Assembly (NCBI RefSeq): GCF_002994745.2
Contig: NC_037094.1
Coordinates: 46,947,139-47,011,138 of the forward strand
Direction of reading: 5' to 3'
Origin: Rosa chinensis
Taxonomy: Eukaryota; Streptophyta; Magnoliopsida; Rosales; Rosaceae
Length of the DNA stretch: 64,000 nucleotides
The position numbers were made by a program, and so were the translations under genes. The notes under the pieces were generated by a model that was given only the letters and a program-made list of their open reading frames with translations, had not been told where the DNA came from and ran no database searches. This document shows positions 47,726 through 59,110 of the stretch, in pieces. How positions within the stretch are numbered: position 1 is the stretch's first letter; each line of letters starts with the position of its first letter.

Positions 47726-48086
47726 TCAAAGCTTTGAAACTGGTAATCCTGCAGTGAGACAGAGTTTTCAGCAAAGAAAATCGACCTCTGTGCGTGTCAT
47801 TGATAGTTTTATAGATATTATTACCAGGCCTTGGCGTTATTAACAATGCTAGGACTGGCAGCTGGTGGTGGAGCATCCTCATTCAGGAATGGTTCTACCG
47901 GTTCGCATCAGACCAAACTGGATATCCTTTGATTTTAGTGTAAACCATAGCAAAGATGTACACCATAGTTTTATGTACCTCAAAGATGTCAAGACCAACT
48001 CGAAACATGGGATTTTGTTTCAAATGCTCCACAAGAGCAACCTCATCAAGCACAGGCCCTCTGCTACAGTTAACAAGGACTGCTTC
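47726..48086 (-). pseudogene. Hydroxypyruvate reductase (HPR1) pseudogene tail, copy 1
   Basis: On the minus strand, exon 48086-47979 reads EAVLVNCSRGPVLDEVALVE and HLKQNPMFRVGLDIFE, a D-2-hydroxyacid dehydrogenase segment typical of peroxisomal hydroxypyruvate reductase (photorespiration). After a short gap a second exon reads KIKGYPVWSDANRVEPFLNE and NAPPPAASPSIV-NAKAL. The last exon (47748-47726) gives GLPVSKL and stop, a peroxisomal targeting signal (SKL). The middle exons (catalytic His region) and the whole N-terminus are missing, and 2 bases are lost at the KALG splice edge. It is dead. Confidence 0.8.
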
Positions 48087-48177
48087 CTGTAGACATATAT
48101 TGCATATTACTAAACACGTAGATACATATAACTATTCACTTGTGTATATATTCACATGAGAGTTAGAAATAAAATTT

Positions 48178-48210
<33 letters not shown>
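48178..48210. repeat. (TA)n microsatellite between the tandem copies
   Basis: A run of about 16 TA units ending where copy 2 begins (atgttaaattcaca). Confidence 0.9.
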
Positions 48211-48213
<3 letters not shown>

Positions 48214-49011
48214 AAATTCACAGACTCAATCCATTATTGTCATTTGTAAACGTATGCGTAATGTGTTAGTATTAGCCAATTTATGATATTTTTTGTCTGT
48301 CTCTATTTGTTAAGTTAAAAACTTAAGAAGTTGTTAGATATGAATGTGAGATATATGATCTGATTCAATGTTGTTCTTCGCATGCTTTCTAGTGAACGGA
48401 AGTTTTTGTGCTTTCGTTACAAACTTTTTGGTTGATTTTAGCTTGTAACATAGCATATATATATGTTATATAATGCTTTTCCCAGTTCAAGACAATATGA
48501 AGAGCCAGATGTGGGAAAAGTGCTGTACTCAAAGGCTCATATGATGGTAACAGGGGGTGTCCCTACACCCCAGTAATCTAGCTAATGTGAGGCTTAAAGC
48601 ATTGGACAGTGTTGAGGAGAATTTGAAGAGTTGAAGTCTGTTTTGAAATACGTAGAAGAGGAGGAAGCTCAAGGGAGAATTATATACTGCTCTATGTTCT
48701 AAGGGAAATGTATTCTAGATTGAGTTGTGACAATCAGAAATAACATAATACTTATTTCTATTGCTTGGATTAAAAGAAAGGTCCATTTTCAAGTTTATCC
48801 TCAAACATGGTATTGTCAAATTTATTTGGAGCTTAAGTTTTGACCAAAACGAAATAGTCAGAGGGGCCATATATCATTTATTCAACAAGGAATAAAAAAC
48901 TGGGTCTGGTAAGAAATTGATCGGCAATATCTAATGATTTCCCAAATTGATGACCTCATTGCATACAAAACCTGAAGACAATGGTAATACGTCTATTAAG
49001 CTGAATCTGGC

Positions 49012-49018
49012 TATAAAG
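49012..49018 (+). promoter_or_regulatory. TATA box of SDR gene copy 2
   Basis: TATAAAG, 64 bp before the start codon at 49082, in the same setting as copy 1. Confidence 0.6.
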
Positions 49019-49081
49019 CCCAGCTGTTTGTGTGAGGTTTCTCCACTAAAAAGCTAGTAATAAGCTGAAAGAACATCAACA

Positions 49082-50861
49082 ATGGCAGAAGCCAAAAAGA
49101 GGTAATTCTTGGTTCTTATGTAAAGCGACTTTCACATTTCTCGTTGTGTAATAGAGGTTTATTATTCCATCAGGTATGCAGTTGTCACAGGGGCTAATAA
49201 AGGAGTTGGGTTCGGAGTAGTAAGACAATTGGCTTCAAATGGGATCATGACAGTGTTAACAGCGAGAGATGAAAAGAGGGGTCTTGAAGCTGTTGAAAAA
49301 TTGAAAGAGTCCGGCCTCTCTGAGCTTGTGGTATTTCATCAGCTTGATGTGACAAACCCAGATAGCATTGCTTCCCTTGCACATTTTGTCGAAACCCAAT
49401 TTGGGAAACTAGATATCTTGGTATGATAAGACCCTAATTTCTCAAACTCAGTTGTCTTATGTCTATAAGACAATCTTAAAATCTGAAGTTGAATTTTATT
49501 GCTCAGTATTTTTATTGTGATGCTCTCCATGAGAATTTAACTGAAAGTTTTTTTGCGGTTAATCAGATGAAAGAGGGACTGAAAAGTTCATGAAATATCC
49601 AGCATACATGCCTGAATTTGTTTTGGAAGTTGATTTAACCATAACATAGATGTAAATGGTGGATTCTGGACTTTGTAGGTAAACAATGCAGGAGTGATTG
49701 GATGCATACTAAACCCTGAAGCTTTTAGAGAAGTATCCAGTAAGGTAAGATTCCATATACCCTATGTATCTTCTTCACAGTATGTTGAGGACTTTGTTTG
49801 ACGCAACATTAATTTTGATAATCACTTTGTTTGGCTTCTAAAAGTAATTGTTTTTTAAACAGATCTATGTAGTTCACTGCCATGTACTCCCCTTCATATG
49901 AAAAAGAACTTGTTCCATAAGAAACTAAGACCATTCTTGCATCTGTTATATGATACGAGCTGAACTTGAAACTTAATTTGTTGTAGTATGATCTAATGTT
50001 TTGATATGAATCTTTCAAATTTGGATGCTGCTGAGTTTATTATTAGAGGTTCTCAAAGAAAATCATGCCATATCTAACATTAAAGTTTCAAATTTGGAAC
50101 ACAAGTCCGCTTCCATTAGTAACTTTCTTCATCTTTATGCAGAAGCTTGAAGAAGTCGATTGGAATGAACTCTCAACACCAAACCATGAGTTATCGGAAG
50201 AATGCCTGAAAACAAACTACTATGGCACGAAAGGAGTCACAGAGGCACTTTTGCCCCTCCTCAAGCTGTCCGATTCACCAAGACTAGTTATTGTTTCCTC
50301 GAGTGTTTCTAAGTTATCAGTATGAACAACCTGAAAGCTACTTTTATTTTTTCACATTCTCCTAAGAAAATCAAACTTTCTACTAGTTGTGAATAAGGTT
50401 GCTGAAATTTGTGAATAGATAAATGCAATTATTCTTAAAAGTCAAATCAATTTAAAGCTCTTCTGTTTTTCATGTTGTTTCAGGATTTTCCAGATGGATG
50501 GCCTAAAGATGTATTAAGTAATGCTGAGACCCTAACAGAACAGAGAATAGATACAGTACTGAGTCAGTTACTAGAAGATCTCAAACAAGGTTTGGTGGAA
50601 ACCAAAGGCTGGCCTCAAAACTTTTCAGCCTATTCAGTCTCAAAAGCTGCCTTGAATGCATACACTAGAATTCTTGCAAAGAAATATCCAAGTTTCTACA
50701 TCAATTGTGTCTGCCCTGGTTACACCAAAACAGATATGAACTGCAATTCTGGCATCTTAACCATCGACGAAGGTGCTGAAAGCATTGTCAGGCTGGCGCT
50801 GCTCCCCAATGACAGTCCTACTGGCCAGTTCTTCATACGGAAGGAACGGTCACCATTTTAA
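49082..50861 (+). CDS. Short-chain dehydrogenase/reductase, copy 2
   Basis: Exons 49082-49101, 49174-49420, 49679-49744, 50143-50319 and 50484-50861 give 295 residues with the same motifs: [30 protein letters not shown]. All splice sites and the frame are intact. By eye it differs from copy 1 at 12 residues, all in exons 3-5: for example NNAGVIG for NNAGVVG, REVSSK for [14 protein letters not shown] for [18 protein letters not shown] for [10 protein letters not shown]. Exons 1-2 are identical. Changes next to the catalytic Tyr and in the PGYTKTD loop may affect substrate choice. Confidence 0.92.
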
Positions 50862-51554
50862 GCATATAAATTTATAGAGGCCCTTTCTGCTTTCATGAAT
50901 AACGATCCTACTTATGATCATTTACAAACTATTTGCATTGGACTATCCACTTTTATGAGACTACTTGAAAATTGAGATATATAGGTTGAGGTTGAGACTT
51001 GAGAGACTTACGTTTCTGGACTTGGTCTTTGTAATTTGTTTCCCTTATTGTTGGAGTCATTGTGTAATATGTGTTCAGATTAAGATTTGGATAAAATATA
51101 ATAAATCATCGCATACCAAAAAGGACTTTCAGATTTCTTTACTTTTGAGTTTCTGGAGAAAGCGAAAAATATATGTTAATCTTGTAATGCAATGCGACAT
51201 TTAGACTGGAAAATCAAGAAAAGTGGACTAGATCTTAAAGAACTTGCTGCCTACCCAAAGTTTTATCAATCTTGAAAAGCCTCAACTATAAGTAACCAGC
51301 TGATGCCAACTTGTCAAGCCAAATTGCGCACATAGATTGGAACATTCATAAGTAACCTCTTATATATAACAGGACTCTGAAGCCAGTATTTATGAGACAA
51401 CATAGTAGATACACGGTTGACCACATTCATCTTTCAAATATACAACTTTTGTTAGAACTCCAGATAATCACAGTATCCCTAGAGCCTGGTTTCCATGCAT
51501 AACAATTGCTCCATTTGCACCAGGAAGGCTCAGAATGTGGCCATTTACATCAAT

Positions 51555-51782
51555 GCTCAAAGCTTTGAAACTGGTAATCCTGCAGTGAGACAGAGTTTTC
51601 AGCAAAGAAAATCGACCTCTGTGCGTGTCATTGATAGTTTTATAGATATTATTACCTAAGGCCTTGGCGTTATTAACAATGCTAGGACTGGCAGCTGGTG
51701 GTGGAGCATTCTCATTTAGGAATGGTTCTACCCGGTTCGCATCAGACCAAACTGGATATCCTTTGATTTTAGGGTAAACCAT
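51555..51782 (-). pseudogene. Hydroxypyruvate reductase (HPR1) pseudogene tail, copy 2
   Basis: The minus strand reads YPKIKGYPVWSDANRVEPFL, NENAPPPAASPSIV, NAKALG and, after a short intron, GLPVSKL and stop. The KAL-G splice edge (CCTTAG|GTAATA) is intact here, unlike in copy 1. The segment ends at 51782 where the duplication stops. Only the C-terminal peptide of the enzyme remains. Confidence 0.75.
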
Positions 51783-51869
51783 ACCATTGTATTGTTGTCA
51801 GTACTTTGGTGCCAAAGTTTATTCTTTTCAACCCATATTTAAATGATGTAAGCTATTTAAGATGATCTA

Positions 51870-52042
51870 GTCACAAATGAACAAAGAAACAAGGGATTTG
51901 ACGTTCTTCTTATATGTTCTTAATCTTCTCCAAGAATGTAGTATATATACAAGATACAACATGTCCTATTAGGAAACAAAACAGAAGAGAATATTCCTAA
52001 TAATATACAAGATACACAATCCTAATAATACACGGAATGACA
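51870..52042 (-). repeat. 3' LTR of the third copia
   Basis: About 173 bp, starting TGTCATTCCGTG after the tract AGGGGGAG and ending TTTGTTCATTTGTGA. The 5' LTR at the window end repeats its last about 75 bp. Confidence 0.85.
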
Positions 52043-52049
52043 CTCCCCC

Positions 52050-55000
52050 TCAAGTTGGTGCACACAGATCACAGATGCCCAACTTATCGAGTGAGTCATA
52101 AAAGGCTTTACTCGAAAGAGCCTTTGTGAGAATGTCTGCCAATTGTTCTTCAGTAGGAACGAAGGGAAACAAATTGACCTTTCTATCAAGATTTTCTTTA
52201 ATGAAATGCCGATCTACCTCCACATGTTTCGTACGATCATGCTGAACAGGATTGTGAGCAATTTCAATCGCAGCCTTATTATCACAATAAAGCTCCATAG
52301 CCTTTTTCTGCTTGAACCCTAAATCTCTCAACAAATTTCTCAACCACAACATCTCACAAAGTCCTCGGGCCATTCCTCTATACTCTGCTTCTGCACTAGA
52401 ACGAGCCACCACCTTTTGTTTCTTGCTCTTCCACGTAACCAAGTTACCACCCACAAATGTGAAGTAGCCCGAAGTGGACCTGCGATCTGTAATATTACCT
52501 GCCCAGTCGGCATCTGTGTATCCAGAAACATCTAGATGACTGTATTTTGAAAAAAAATAATCCCTTCCCTGGAGCAGACTTTAAATACCGCAAAATATGA
52601 AATACAGCACCCATATGAGCCTCACTAGGATTATGCATAAATTGACTCACCACACTAACTGCATAAGCTAAATCCGGTCTAGTGTGAGACAAATAAATCA
52701 ACCGTCCAACTAACCTTTGGTATCTCGCTTTATTTGTAGGTACTTGATCCAAATACTCTGCTAATCGATGGTTTTGCTCGATAGGAGTATCGACAGGTTG
52801 ACAGTCAAGCATACCTGTTTCTGCCAGCAAGTCTAGAACATACTTCCTTTGACTCAATACAATACAATCCTTCCCACGAGCAACTTCAATTCCCAAGAAA
52901 TATTTCAAACTACCCAAATCTTTCATCTCAAATTCAGAAGATAACTGACCTTGTAACCTTTGAATCTCCTCCAAGTCATCACCTGTCACAACCATGTCAT
53001 CAACATAAATAATCAAGGCAGTCACTTTACCACACTGATGTTTAAGGAATAAGGTGTGATCGCAATTGCTCTGTCGATGCCCAATTTTCTTCATGAACTT
53101 GGTAAACTGGCCAAACAAAGCTCTGGGAGACTGTTTCAGACCATAAAGAGACTTCTTCAATTTACACACCACCTGCTCTTTAGAGGAAGTACCATATCCA
53201 GAAGGCAAATCCATATAAACCTCTTCATGCAGATCACCATGCAAGAATGCATTTTTAACATCAAATTGTTACAAAGGCCAATCAAGATTAGCAGCTAATG
53301 AAAGAAGTACCCGAATTGTGTTAATTTTGGCCACTGGTGCAAACATCTCATTGTAGTCCACCCCATACTTCTGAGTATAGCCTTTAGCGACTAATGTAGC
53401 TTTGTACCTGTCCACCGATCCATCCGAATTGTGTTTCATAGTATACACCCACCGACAACCAACTGTCTTCTTCCCTGGTGGTAATGATACTAACTCCCAC
53501 GTACAATTATTCTCAAGAGCATCCATTTCGACTGCCAATGCTTGCATCCACTTCTCATCCCTCATTGCATCCTGCACTTTACTAGGAAGAGACACAGAGG
53601 ATAATTGATTCATAAAGGCAACATATGGTTTAGACAGCCTATGGGTCGACACATAATTAGCAACAGGGTATTTAGTTTTTGCATTTAGAGTGGGTTCATA
53701 GTGTTTCGGGGGCTGACCACGGGTTGAACGACTAGACATATGTTTGGTGGGAACACAAGCTGACACAGAAGAAGGATTAGACAAAAAAGAAGGAGAACGT
53801 ACCTCAGGTGACAACGGAGCAGGTGAGACCACTGAAGGAGAGGGGGGACTGTTCAAAGCAACTGAATCAAGAAAACTGGTATCAACGACTGAATCTGTAA
53901 TCACTGCATCTCCGGCCGACTGGACGGAATCGGGGACTGGACTGCCCAAAGGCACAACTACAGAATCTGGTGCCTCTTCTTCTCCGGTCAACTAGCCAGT
54001 TTCCGGAGCTCGTCGCGGTTCTCGAAGCCCATCTCCGAGCGACCCAATACCTTGTCGCTGTTCTCGTCTCCGGAGCGGACTACCCAGGTCCCAATTCCCA
54101 CCGTCTGGAGACCCATTGTTGCTGTCCCAGGTTGCAAGATCCAAATCAGACCCGATGTGGGTCGGTGGATGGAGCTCCGGATCAAGCTGGGTTCCGTGAT
54201 TGTTGGGTGTCCGATCAAGCTGTGGTACGCGTTTGGTGAAGGTGGGACCAACCGGTGGGCATATATTCTCTTTGTCACGTGTAGTGCTCAATTCCTCCAG
54301 ACTATCTTCTTTGTCAAGTTTAGTTCCCAAATCCTCCAGACTAGAGAACTCGGGTCTCCCATCTTGTCCACTGAACAAATCCTCATAATAACAAGACTTC
54401 TCCCCCTGACGATGAGTTACAGGAGGTAAAAAATAACACGCATCTTTATTGAATGTAACATCTATGGTGACATAAAAATTTTGGGATTGGGGATGATAAC
54501 ATTTGTAGCCTTTTTGATGAGACCCATACCCCATAAACACACATTTAAGGGCTCTAGCATCCAACTTTGACCTCTGATTCTTATACAGATGAACATAAGC
54601 CACACAACCAAAGACACGAGCAGGGAGGGTGTTAGACGATGGAATAGAAACATAGTGAGACAGAACCTCAAGTGGAACACGACCTTGAAGAGGGCAGATG
54701 GAAGACGATTGATAAGATGAGAAGCACACAAAATGGCCTCTCCCCAAAGATACTTAGGCATGTTAGCACTAAGTAGAAGAGACCGAGCCATGTCCAAAAG
54801 GTGATGATTTTTCCGTTCAGACACCCCATTTTGCTCAGGAGTTTGTGGACATGAGGTCTGATGTATGATGCCATAGTGTTGGAAATAATCATGAAAAGAA
54901 TGATTAACAAACTCTCCCCCGTTATGGGAATGAAAAATCTTAACATGCGCATCATATTGAGTACAAACAAGATTATGGAATGTTGTAAAAGTAGAGAAAA

Positions 55001-55556
55001 CAGAATCTTTGGATTTAAGGAAAACCACCTAAGACAATCGAGTAAAGTCATCAATGAATAACACAAAATATCGCATTTCAGAAAGGGGAGAATGTTTAGA
55101 AGGACCCCACACATTTGAATGAATTAACTCAAAAGGCATAGTACTAGAATGAAAACTAGAAGGATAACTAGACATATGACTCTTGGCCAAAGCATAAGTT
55201 TCACAATGCAGGCTAGACTCACTAACTCCCAGAAATAATGAAGGCATGGACTTTTTCATAACTCCAAAAGATGGATGACCCAACCGCCAGTGCCACAACC
55301 ATAGCTCATTTAATCGATCAGAATTCAATGTCAGGGCCAAAGGCAGCTCCGATGCTTGTGCTGGCTTTGCGTACATGCAATCCAAGTGAAACAGTCTTCC
55401 CTTCAGGTCTCCCTTGCCCATAATCACCCTGGTGCACAGATTCTGAAAAATAACATACATTGGGTAAAAGGTTACATAGCACTTATTTTGTGACCCCAAC
55501 TGGGATACAGATAAAAGATGATGACATAACGAAGGTACATAAAGCACATTATGCAA
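52050..55556 (-). pseudogene. Third copia: integrase, RT and RNase H with stops and frameshifts
   Basis: Integrase 55556-55029 has LHWRLGHPS-type sequence (LWHWRLGHPSFG) and FIDDFTRLS, then TAG where Trp is expected. It continues 55028-54690 (VNHSFHDYF, QNGVSERKNHHLLDMAR) and shifts frame near 54690 (RVFGCVAYVHLYKNQRSKLD). A TAG near 53990 precedes the 53990-53272 frame with CRWVYTMKHNSDGSVDRYKA and LVAKGYTQKYGVDYNEMFAP. A TAA at 53269 splits NLDWPL from QFDVKNAFLHGDLHEEVYM. RT continues KSLYGLKQSP and YVDDMVVTG. A shift in an A/T run near 52545 leads to RNase H (VARSSAEAEYRGMARGLCEM, KHVEVDRHFIKENL). It is inactive. Confidence 0.88.
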
Positions 55557-55563
55557 TACAATG

Positions 55564-55998
55564 TGTTTGAACCCAAAATTAACATTTTTTCCCGATAAGG
55601 GGGACTCGAAGAAAACCGGGCCAATATCGGTGGCCCAAGTTATATATTTCCTACAAGTTCGGAATATATTGTTTAGAGGCTAAATAAAGCCTACTTGGAG
55701 GCCAAGCAATTTTGAAGCAAATCTAAATATTCCTTGATTTACTAGTAATTATCAAGATATTTGATAATTAATGGTGATTTGCTTGGTTGTCAAGACTGTG
55801 CAAAATGGGAAGATAAAATATGCAAGCTGTATATATGGCCGAGATTACTCGAGCCATGCAAGGTAATTAGCAGGGTCCTCTCAATCAAAGACGCGAGCGA
55901 GAGCAAGTTGGGTTGATATATAATTGCCCATGTAATTAAGGTGGACGTACAAAAGGTCAAAAGTCATGCATGAATCAAGGTTATGTGGGGCTACACAC

Positions 55999-56035
<37 letters not shown>

Positions 56036-56906
56036 GCAATTAAGGTGGGCCACCAGCCAATCAATGCTTTCCCATGCAAATAGTTAGTATATGGAAGGAT
56101 GCAATTATCCTTAATTGCAACAAACAAGGGATACATGATTGCATGCCACGAGCTACGTAGTGCTCACGATATCCAAGAATCAGTCCTTGAGGCAATTCCG
56201 TTGCTAAGAGGAAGATTACGTTCAAGACTCCAAGAGGCAATTAATCTTTGCCTATATTCTAGCAGTGACAGAGAATAATTATTATGATATCAAAACTATT
56301 AAGAGTTTTGATTTGATTCAAGACCAATAACTGTGGCCTAAAATATAGTATTTCATTCCTATTTGGAAAGAGTATCTGCAGCAACCTATATATAGAGACT
56401 AAAGACGATACAAAACAGACAACTCTAAAATCAATCGATCCCTCAGATTATCAAGCCTCTCCAGAGCAAACCCTCAACCTCGTTGAAACCAGGCGACCGT
56501 ACTTCCAACCCTAGTTTTCTAAGAGCCGACTGTTAGTGCTACTGCCACCGATACTACCATTGAAGCAAGGGTAACGCCCTCGCAAACCTCGTGAAGCTAA
56601 AGTCACGCTTTAGCAAACCCTGTGGTTTCTCCAAACTTCCCAGTGATTTCCCGGCTCAACCTACAACGTTGAGTATCGATTCGGTGACGCGAAGAGATCC
56701 CAACCAAAGTCCTTACCAGTAAGGCGAGAAGTCCTTTTCCGAAAGGCAAGAAAAGAACCTTGTGACGAGGTTGGTGCTCTCCTCGTCCACAACGCTTGAT
56801 CAAGAAGTCAGGTCAATGGACGCCCCGACGACTGCACCCCACGGTGCTGGCACGCTCGGGCATTCAAAAGAGACAGTTTGTACCGCACTGATTTCCGTGC
56901 CAAACA
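55564..56906 (+). repeat. 5' LTR of the LARD-like element
   Basis: 1343 bp. A (TA)n run lies near 56001-56032 and a TATA box ctatatatag at 56386-56395. The frames 56603-56803 and others in it are incidental and recur in the 3' LTR. Confidence 0.9.
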
Positions 56907-56907
56907 T

Positions 56908-56928
56908 TTTGGCACGCCCAGTGGGACC
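56908..56928 (+). promoter_or_regulatory. Primer binding site, non-Met type
   Basis: ttttggcacgcccagtggga lies 1-2 bp after the 5' LTR end caaaca. It differs from TGGTATCAGAGC used by the other elements here, so the element belongs to another lineage. Confidence 0.6.
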
Positions 56929-57006
56929 ACACTAGAGTCTTTGTATTCACCATCATTAGGATGCTAGGGGAAAATCTTTACCAAAGGAGATTCCTAAAGT
57001 GAAAAG

Positions 57007-57415
57007 ATGGCCAATGTTACCACCGATGGCGACACTACGACAAGAGAGGCTTTCGTTCCGAAGCATATTCCAGAGGAAGCGACCTTCGAGGAAAAACTCG
57101 CGATCATCATGGAGAATATTGAGAACCATCGTGCGAAGGTAGCTCTGACTTTGACAAGGAAACAGCAAAAACAGATCAGCTCATACGCGAACTGGACTAG
57201 CGTATCGCCCAACGGACTAAGGATACCAAGCGACAAAAGAAAATCATGGAGGCCATCGCGACCCAAAACAAGCAGACCTCATCGGAGTTCGCGACCTTGC
57301 GCAAGGAAGGTCCTAGCTTGACTACTCAAGTCGGTTCACAGCAAGGCGAATTGGAAAGTCAAGAATCTACACACGAGGAAGTTGTGCCTGAGGTTGGATT
57401 GCTATAGGTGGCGAT
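57007..57415 (+). pseudogene. Gag-like N-terminus of the LARD-like element
   Basis: ATG 57007 reads MANVTTDGDTTTREAFVPKH, then EEKLAIIMENIENHRAKVAL and a Lys/Gln-rich stretch (RKQQKQIS) that looks like the coiled N-terminal part of Tat-type gag. The frame changes near 57165-57200 and stops at 57321. The gag core and zinc knuckle are not seen. Confidence 0.5.
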
Positions 57416-57623
57416 AAACCTGAATGCCTCACTGATGAGTCACAGCCTTACATAGAGGCTGTGCATGGAGAAGATGATCAACAAAATTGTTCTTCTGACA
57501 ATACAATTGTCTCTGAACAAATAGTTGATTTATCCACTGATCAAGCCAAATACGTGGCTATTGATCAGATGCATGGGGGGGGAATGATATTGCCCAGGTT
57601 CACCCCCTGATAACTAGAAGCAG

Positions 57624-58424
57624 GTGTATGATCAATTTAATTATGATGTTGCTACTAGATGTCATGACCATGCAAAGGATCAAGAGCATGGCGTACTTAA
57701 TTATCAATTAAGGCATGGTCCACTTTACTATTATCAATTTGACCTTGGCCATGCTACTGGACGTCATGGTGAAGGTGGCCACAATCATGGCCAACTTAAC
57801 TATCAATTAAGTTGTGGTCTAGAGAAGCCAATCTGTGGCTCTATTAATCAATTCAAGCTGAAGTTCTTCATATATGCTTCAAGGCCAGGCAAAGGCTTTG
57901 ATATATGTGGAGGATACATATGCGACCCACCTTGCAAGAATGGCCAGAATAATTATTCTAGTGGCCAATTTGTTCTTCGCGACTGTAAGTTTGAATATCA
58001 TCAATACAAGTTAACTCTTGTTTACAGTTATTCAAATTTCTTGCAAACGGAATTTGTTTATGATACTATACAGTCCATAGAGGCATCTCAATTTAATGCC
58101 TGGAAAGACTATGGAGGCAAACAAATATTTGATGTGCCTATTTTCTAAGAAGAGATCAATTCACCAAATTTCGGTGATTCTAAATATGATCTCGATGGCG
58201 AGCCAATATATTATGAATATGATGATAATTATAATTTGATTATTGGTTCCAAAAATCATATGCAGGAGTACATGTCTTTTGAAGCTCTTGATCATGAGAA
58301 TTTTGACCAACAAGTGGTCAAATATAATAGCCAATTTGTGGCTTATTTTAAAGACACCATGTTCTATGACATGGTCGTTGGCGACATAACCGATCTTGGA
58401 ACACCATCATCTCCAAAATTGTAA
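57624..58424 (+). pseudogene. Unrecognised reading frame of about 266 codons with a single in-frame stop
   Basis: The frame runs from ATG 57624 (MYDQFNYDVATRCHDHAKDQ) to TAA 58422-58424 with one TAA at 58146. It is rich in Tyr, Asp, Asn, Gln and His: the first part repeats NYQL-RHGPL/SCGLEKP-like units, the middle has FVLRDCKFEYHQYKLTLVYS, and the part after the stop has EPIYYEYDDNYNLIIGS and FKDTMFYDMVVGDITDLGT. There is no known domain. It sits where gag-pol would be in an autonomous element. It may be a captured host fragment or a lineage-specific gag derivative. Confidence 0.4.
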
Positions 58425-58815
58425 TTGAAGATCATGCTTCATCAACCAACAAAGATACTTGGGGGGCAATATTACTCCTTCTACGAGCCAAATTTCTTCC
58501 AAATTTTTGACGTGAAGTATCTTTGTTGCTTTCCTGCAAGCTCTCATAAGAGAAATTTTCATGCTATAAGTTTTGATGCATCAGAGCTTGGAGTGAAGAA
58601 TAGATGGCCTCCCCCGTGGCCTTCTAGAGGTTAGCCAAATGCACTGCTGCTAGCTTCTTTCTTTGCTTTTAATTTTCAGTCAATTTTCAGTTTGCATCTT
58701 TCTTTTAGTTAGTTAAAAAAAAAAAAACAAAAAAAAGTTCCAAGTTTGTGCATCGCGGAGGATGTAAAAAATTGTGTTCTTGCCTAACAGTGGCTTGAAC
58801 TTTCTGATATACTTA

Positions 58816-59110
58816 GAGCAACTCCAACAGTTTCTCCATATTTTAGTTTTTCTCTATTTTAGGGAAAAACAAGCCTCTTTTGCTCTAACAGATTCCCTAT
58901 AACTTTCTCCATTTTAGGGAAAGTGAGGAGAGAGAAAACAAAATTCCCTAAATTTACAGCAATCTCTAAAATTTTAAGGAAGAATTTGGAGATTTTAGAG
59001 ATTGCTGTAAACTAGGGAATCTGTTGGAGTTGAAGAAGAAAAATTGCTTAAAGTTTTGACTTTTGCTTCCCTATAATACAAAAATTATAGAGAAGCTGTT
59101 GGAGTTGCTC
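58816..59110. mobile_element. MITE, 295 bp, terminal inverted repeats GAGCAACTCCAACAG
   Basis: Left end GAGCAACTCCAACAGTTTCTC and right end GAGAAGCTGTTGGAGTTGCTC are inverted copies. An inner palindrome (aatctctaaaattt / gattttagagatt) is also present. It looks like a Tourist/hAT-type non-autonomous DNA element common in plants; the target duplication is not clear. It has no coding frame. Confidence 0.75.

Larger units (their letters stand above)
44382..47945. repeat. Tandem duplication, copy 1
   Basis: It begins atgttaaattcaca and matches 48209-51782 throughout (spacing about 3828 bp), with small indels. It contains an SDR gene and part of an HPR1-type pseudogene. About 260 bp of unduplicated sequence and a (TA)n run separate the copies. 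Confidence 0.9.
48209..51782. repeat. Tandem duplication, copy 2
   Basis: Partner of 44382-47945. After 51782 it diverges into sequence leading to the third copia. Confidence 0.9.

Noticed and set aside
47637..47882. 81-codon minus frame downstream of SDR copy 1
   Set aside because: It reads through an HPR1 intron. The supported reading is the spliced tail ending GLPVSKL.
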